Of a DNA stretch of 6,903 nt, positions 5,989 through 6,903 are shown one piece after another; position 1 is the stretch's first letter; every line of letters begins with the position of its first letter. The position numbers and the translations under genes were made by a program. The notes beneath the pieces were generated by a model, which saw nothing but the letters and a program-made list of their open reading frames with translations, did not search any database and had not been told where the DNA came from. Source of the stretch: Gammaproteobacteria bacterium (GTDB lineage: Bacteria > Pseudomonadota > Gammaproteobacteria > Steroidobacterales > Steroidobacteraceae); NCBI GenBank assembly GCA_030043215.1, contig JASHYG010000247.1, positions 1 to 6,903 on the forward strand. The letters run 5' to 3'.

Positions 5989-6903
5989 CTAGTGCTCACC
6001 GACATGGGACTCTTCCGCCTCGCGGATCGTCGCCGCCGCGTCGACAGGAAGGATATAGCCCTTCTTGACATTGTCGTCGGTCACCCTGCGCACCTGGGCG
6101 ACATAGGAGGCATGGCTGGAGTAGTGGGCGTTGAGCTGTGCAATGGTCATGTCGGTCGAATAACCCCAGCGGACACAGGCGCCGGCTCCGATCGCTTCGC
6201 GCGAGGGGCCGTTGTCCGCATGCGCGGGCTTACTGATACCAACATTGAACTGCGTGGGCACCACGAGCGCCGCCAGCCGGATCCCACCCTCTGCGAGACC
6301 ATCCTCATCGCGAGCGATCACCGACGGGTGGGGCCGCTGCATGATCTGGGTCATGGTGAGGCGGGGGGCCGTTGGAGGGGGCGGGCCGCCCGCGGCCCAT
6401 ACAGTCAGCTTGTTCAATGCCGATGCCACGACATAGTTGGTGGGCACGCGCGTGCCGATCGACGGCACCGCACAGAGCGGGGACAAGTTCGCTTCCAACG
6501 AAACGCCGTTGTCGCGCAACTCCACTGCCTCGCGGCTGGCGCGCAGATGCTGATCGACGTGCGAGGCGCCGGCCACTTCCCAGGTACGGAATTTGGAGGT
6601 GTCTGGCTGGCGCACCGCTGCCTCGCCTCCAATCACGTCGTACTCGGTATCAACCTTGAATACCGGCGAGAGAAGATCGCTGCGAATGCTCTGACCCAGC
6701 GCCGACAGCAGCAGGAAGCCGTCGTAGACCCGCGCCAGGGGATGGACGGCATTGATATAGGTTGTGAGCCGCGCCGCCGATTGGGATTCACCGACGGCGA
6801 GGTAGAGTTTCGGTCTCAGGCCGTGCAGCATGTCCACGTCGCCGGGATGGCGCAGCACCTGGCCGGCCTGGGAGAAGATGTCGTAGGACATGGCGTCACG
6901 GTC
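5989..6903 (-). CDS. Alpha/beta-hydrolase domain protein (Abhydrolase_10-like), C-terminal part
   Basis: The minus-strand frame is open from the right edge to TAG at 5991-5989, giving 304 residues in the window. The ATG at 6891 (MSYDIFSQAG) is probably internal, because four in-frame codons (DRDA) precede it up to the edge and family members carry a longer N-terminal half. Counting from that Met, the nucleophile elbow is VGESQSA with Ser36, the catalytic His is His111 in AGASHVD, and the acid is likely in DTEYD (Glu83 or Asp85). This order and the GESQS elbow fit the 'alpha/beta hydrolase domain-containing' group, whose members are poorly characterised and often found near catabolic genes. 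The activity is probably an esterase or lipase-like hydrolysis of an unknown substrate. Any signal peptide lies outside the window. The next gene downstream starts 154 bases after the stop on the same strand, so co-transcription is possible but not strongly indicated. Confidence 0.85.
   Translation of the reverse strand, partial: DRDAMSYDIFSQAGQVLRHPGDVDMLHGLRPKLYLAVGESQSAARLTTYINAVHPLARVYDGFLLLSALGQSIRSDLLSPVFKVDTEYDVIGGEAAVRQPDTSKFRTWEVAGASHVDQHLRASREAVELRDNGVSLEANLSPLCAVPSIGTRVPTNYVVASALNKLTVWAAGGPPPPTAPRLTMTQIMQRPHPSVIARDEDGLAEGGIRLAALVVPTQFNVGISKPAHADNGPSREAIGAGACVRWGYSTDMTIAQLNAHYSSHASYVAQVRRVTDDNVKKGYILPVDAAATIREAEESHVGEH

Noticed and set aside
1..6903. Search for mobile elements, CRISPR arrays, tRNA genes and defence or toxin modules
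   Set aside because: No transposase or integrase, long terminal inverted repeats, regularly spaced repeats, tRNA-like cloverleaf or recognisable defence domain was seen on either strand.

Overview
The window looks like a chromosomal stretch of a high-GC Gram-negative bacterium, most likely a proteobacterium. The evidence is a TonB-dependent outer-membrane receptor, a Sec-exported tannase-family esterase and GC-rich codon use. The receptor's plug and TonB-box style (EVVVTAERR, QVLRGPQGTFVG) is common in nutrient-scavenging gammaproteobacteria such as Steroidobacter-type lineages and in sphingomonads. I cannot fix the taxon from this sequence alone.

Layout, left to right. Positions 1-186 hold the probable start of a minus-strand gene that leaves the window on the left; I do not recognise it. 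Positions 187-781 have no convincing gene. They contain an AT-rich island (about 394-460) with a strong-looking sigma70-type promoter reading right and several short inverted repeats that could be operators. Two plus-strand genes follow: a secreted tannase/feruloyl esterase-family hydrolase (782-2440) and, 93 bases later, a TonB-dependent receptor (2534-4978). They probably form one operon. After a short convergent gap (4979-5120), two minus-strand genes follow. One is an unrecognised 237-residue protein with a TPR-like helical region and one C-terminal membrane segment (5121-5834), visibly lower in GC. The other is the C-terminal part of an alpha/beta-hydrolase of the 'alpha/beta hydrolase domain' (Abhydrolase_10-like) group (5989-6903), cut off by the right edge.

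Working model (inference): the exported esterase hydrolyses an ester, perhaps of a plant phenolic acid. The receptor imports the ester or a product across the outer membrane using TonB energy, and the flanking alpha/beta-hydrolase may act on the same or a related ester. This is an accessory catabolic and uptake locus built from known families. I do not see a defence system, mobile element, CRISPR array or RNA gene. The least explained parts are the regulatory island with its roughly 330-base leader, the TPR/membrane gene and the clipped gene on the left.
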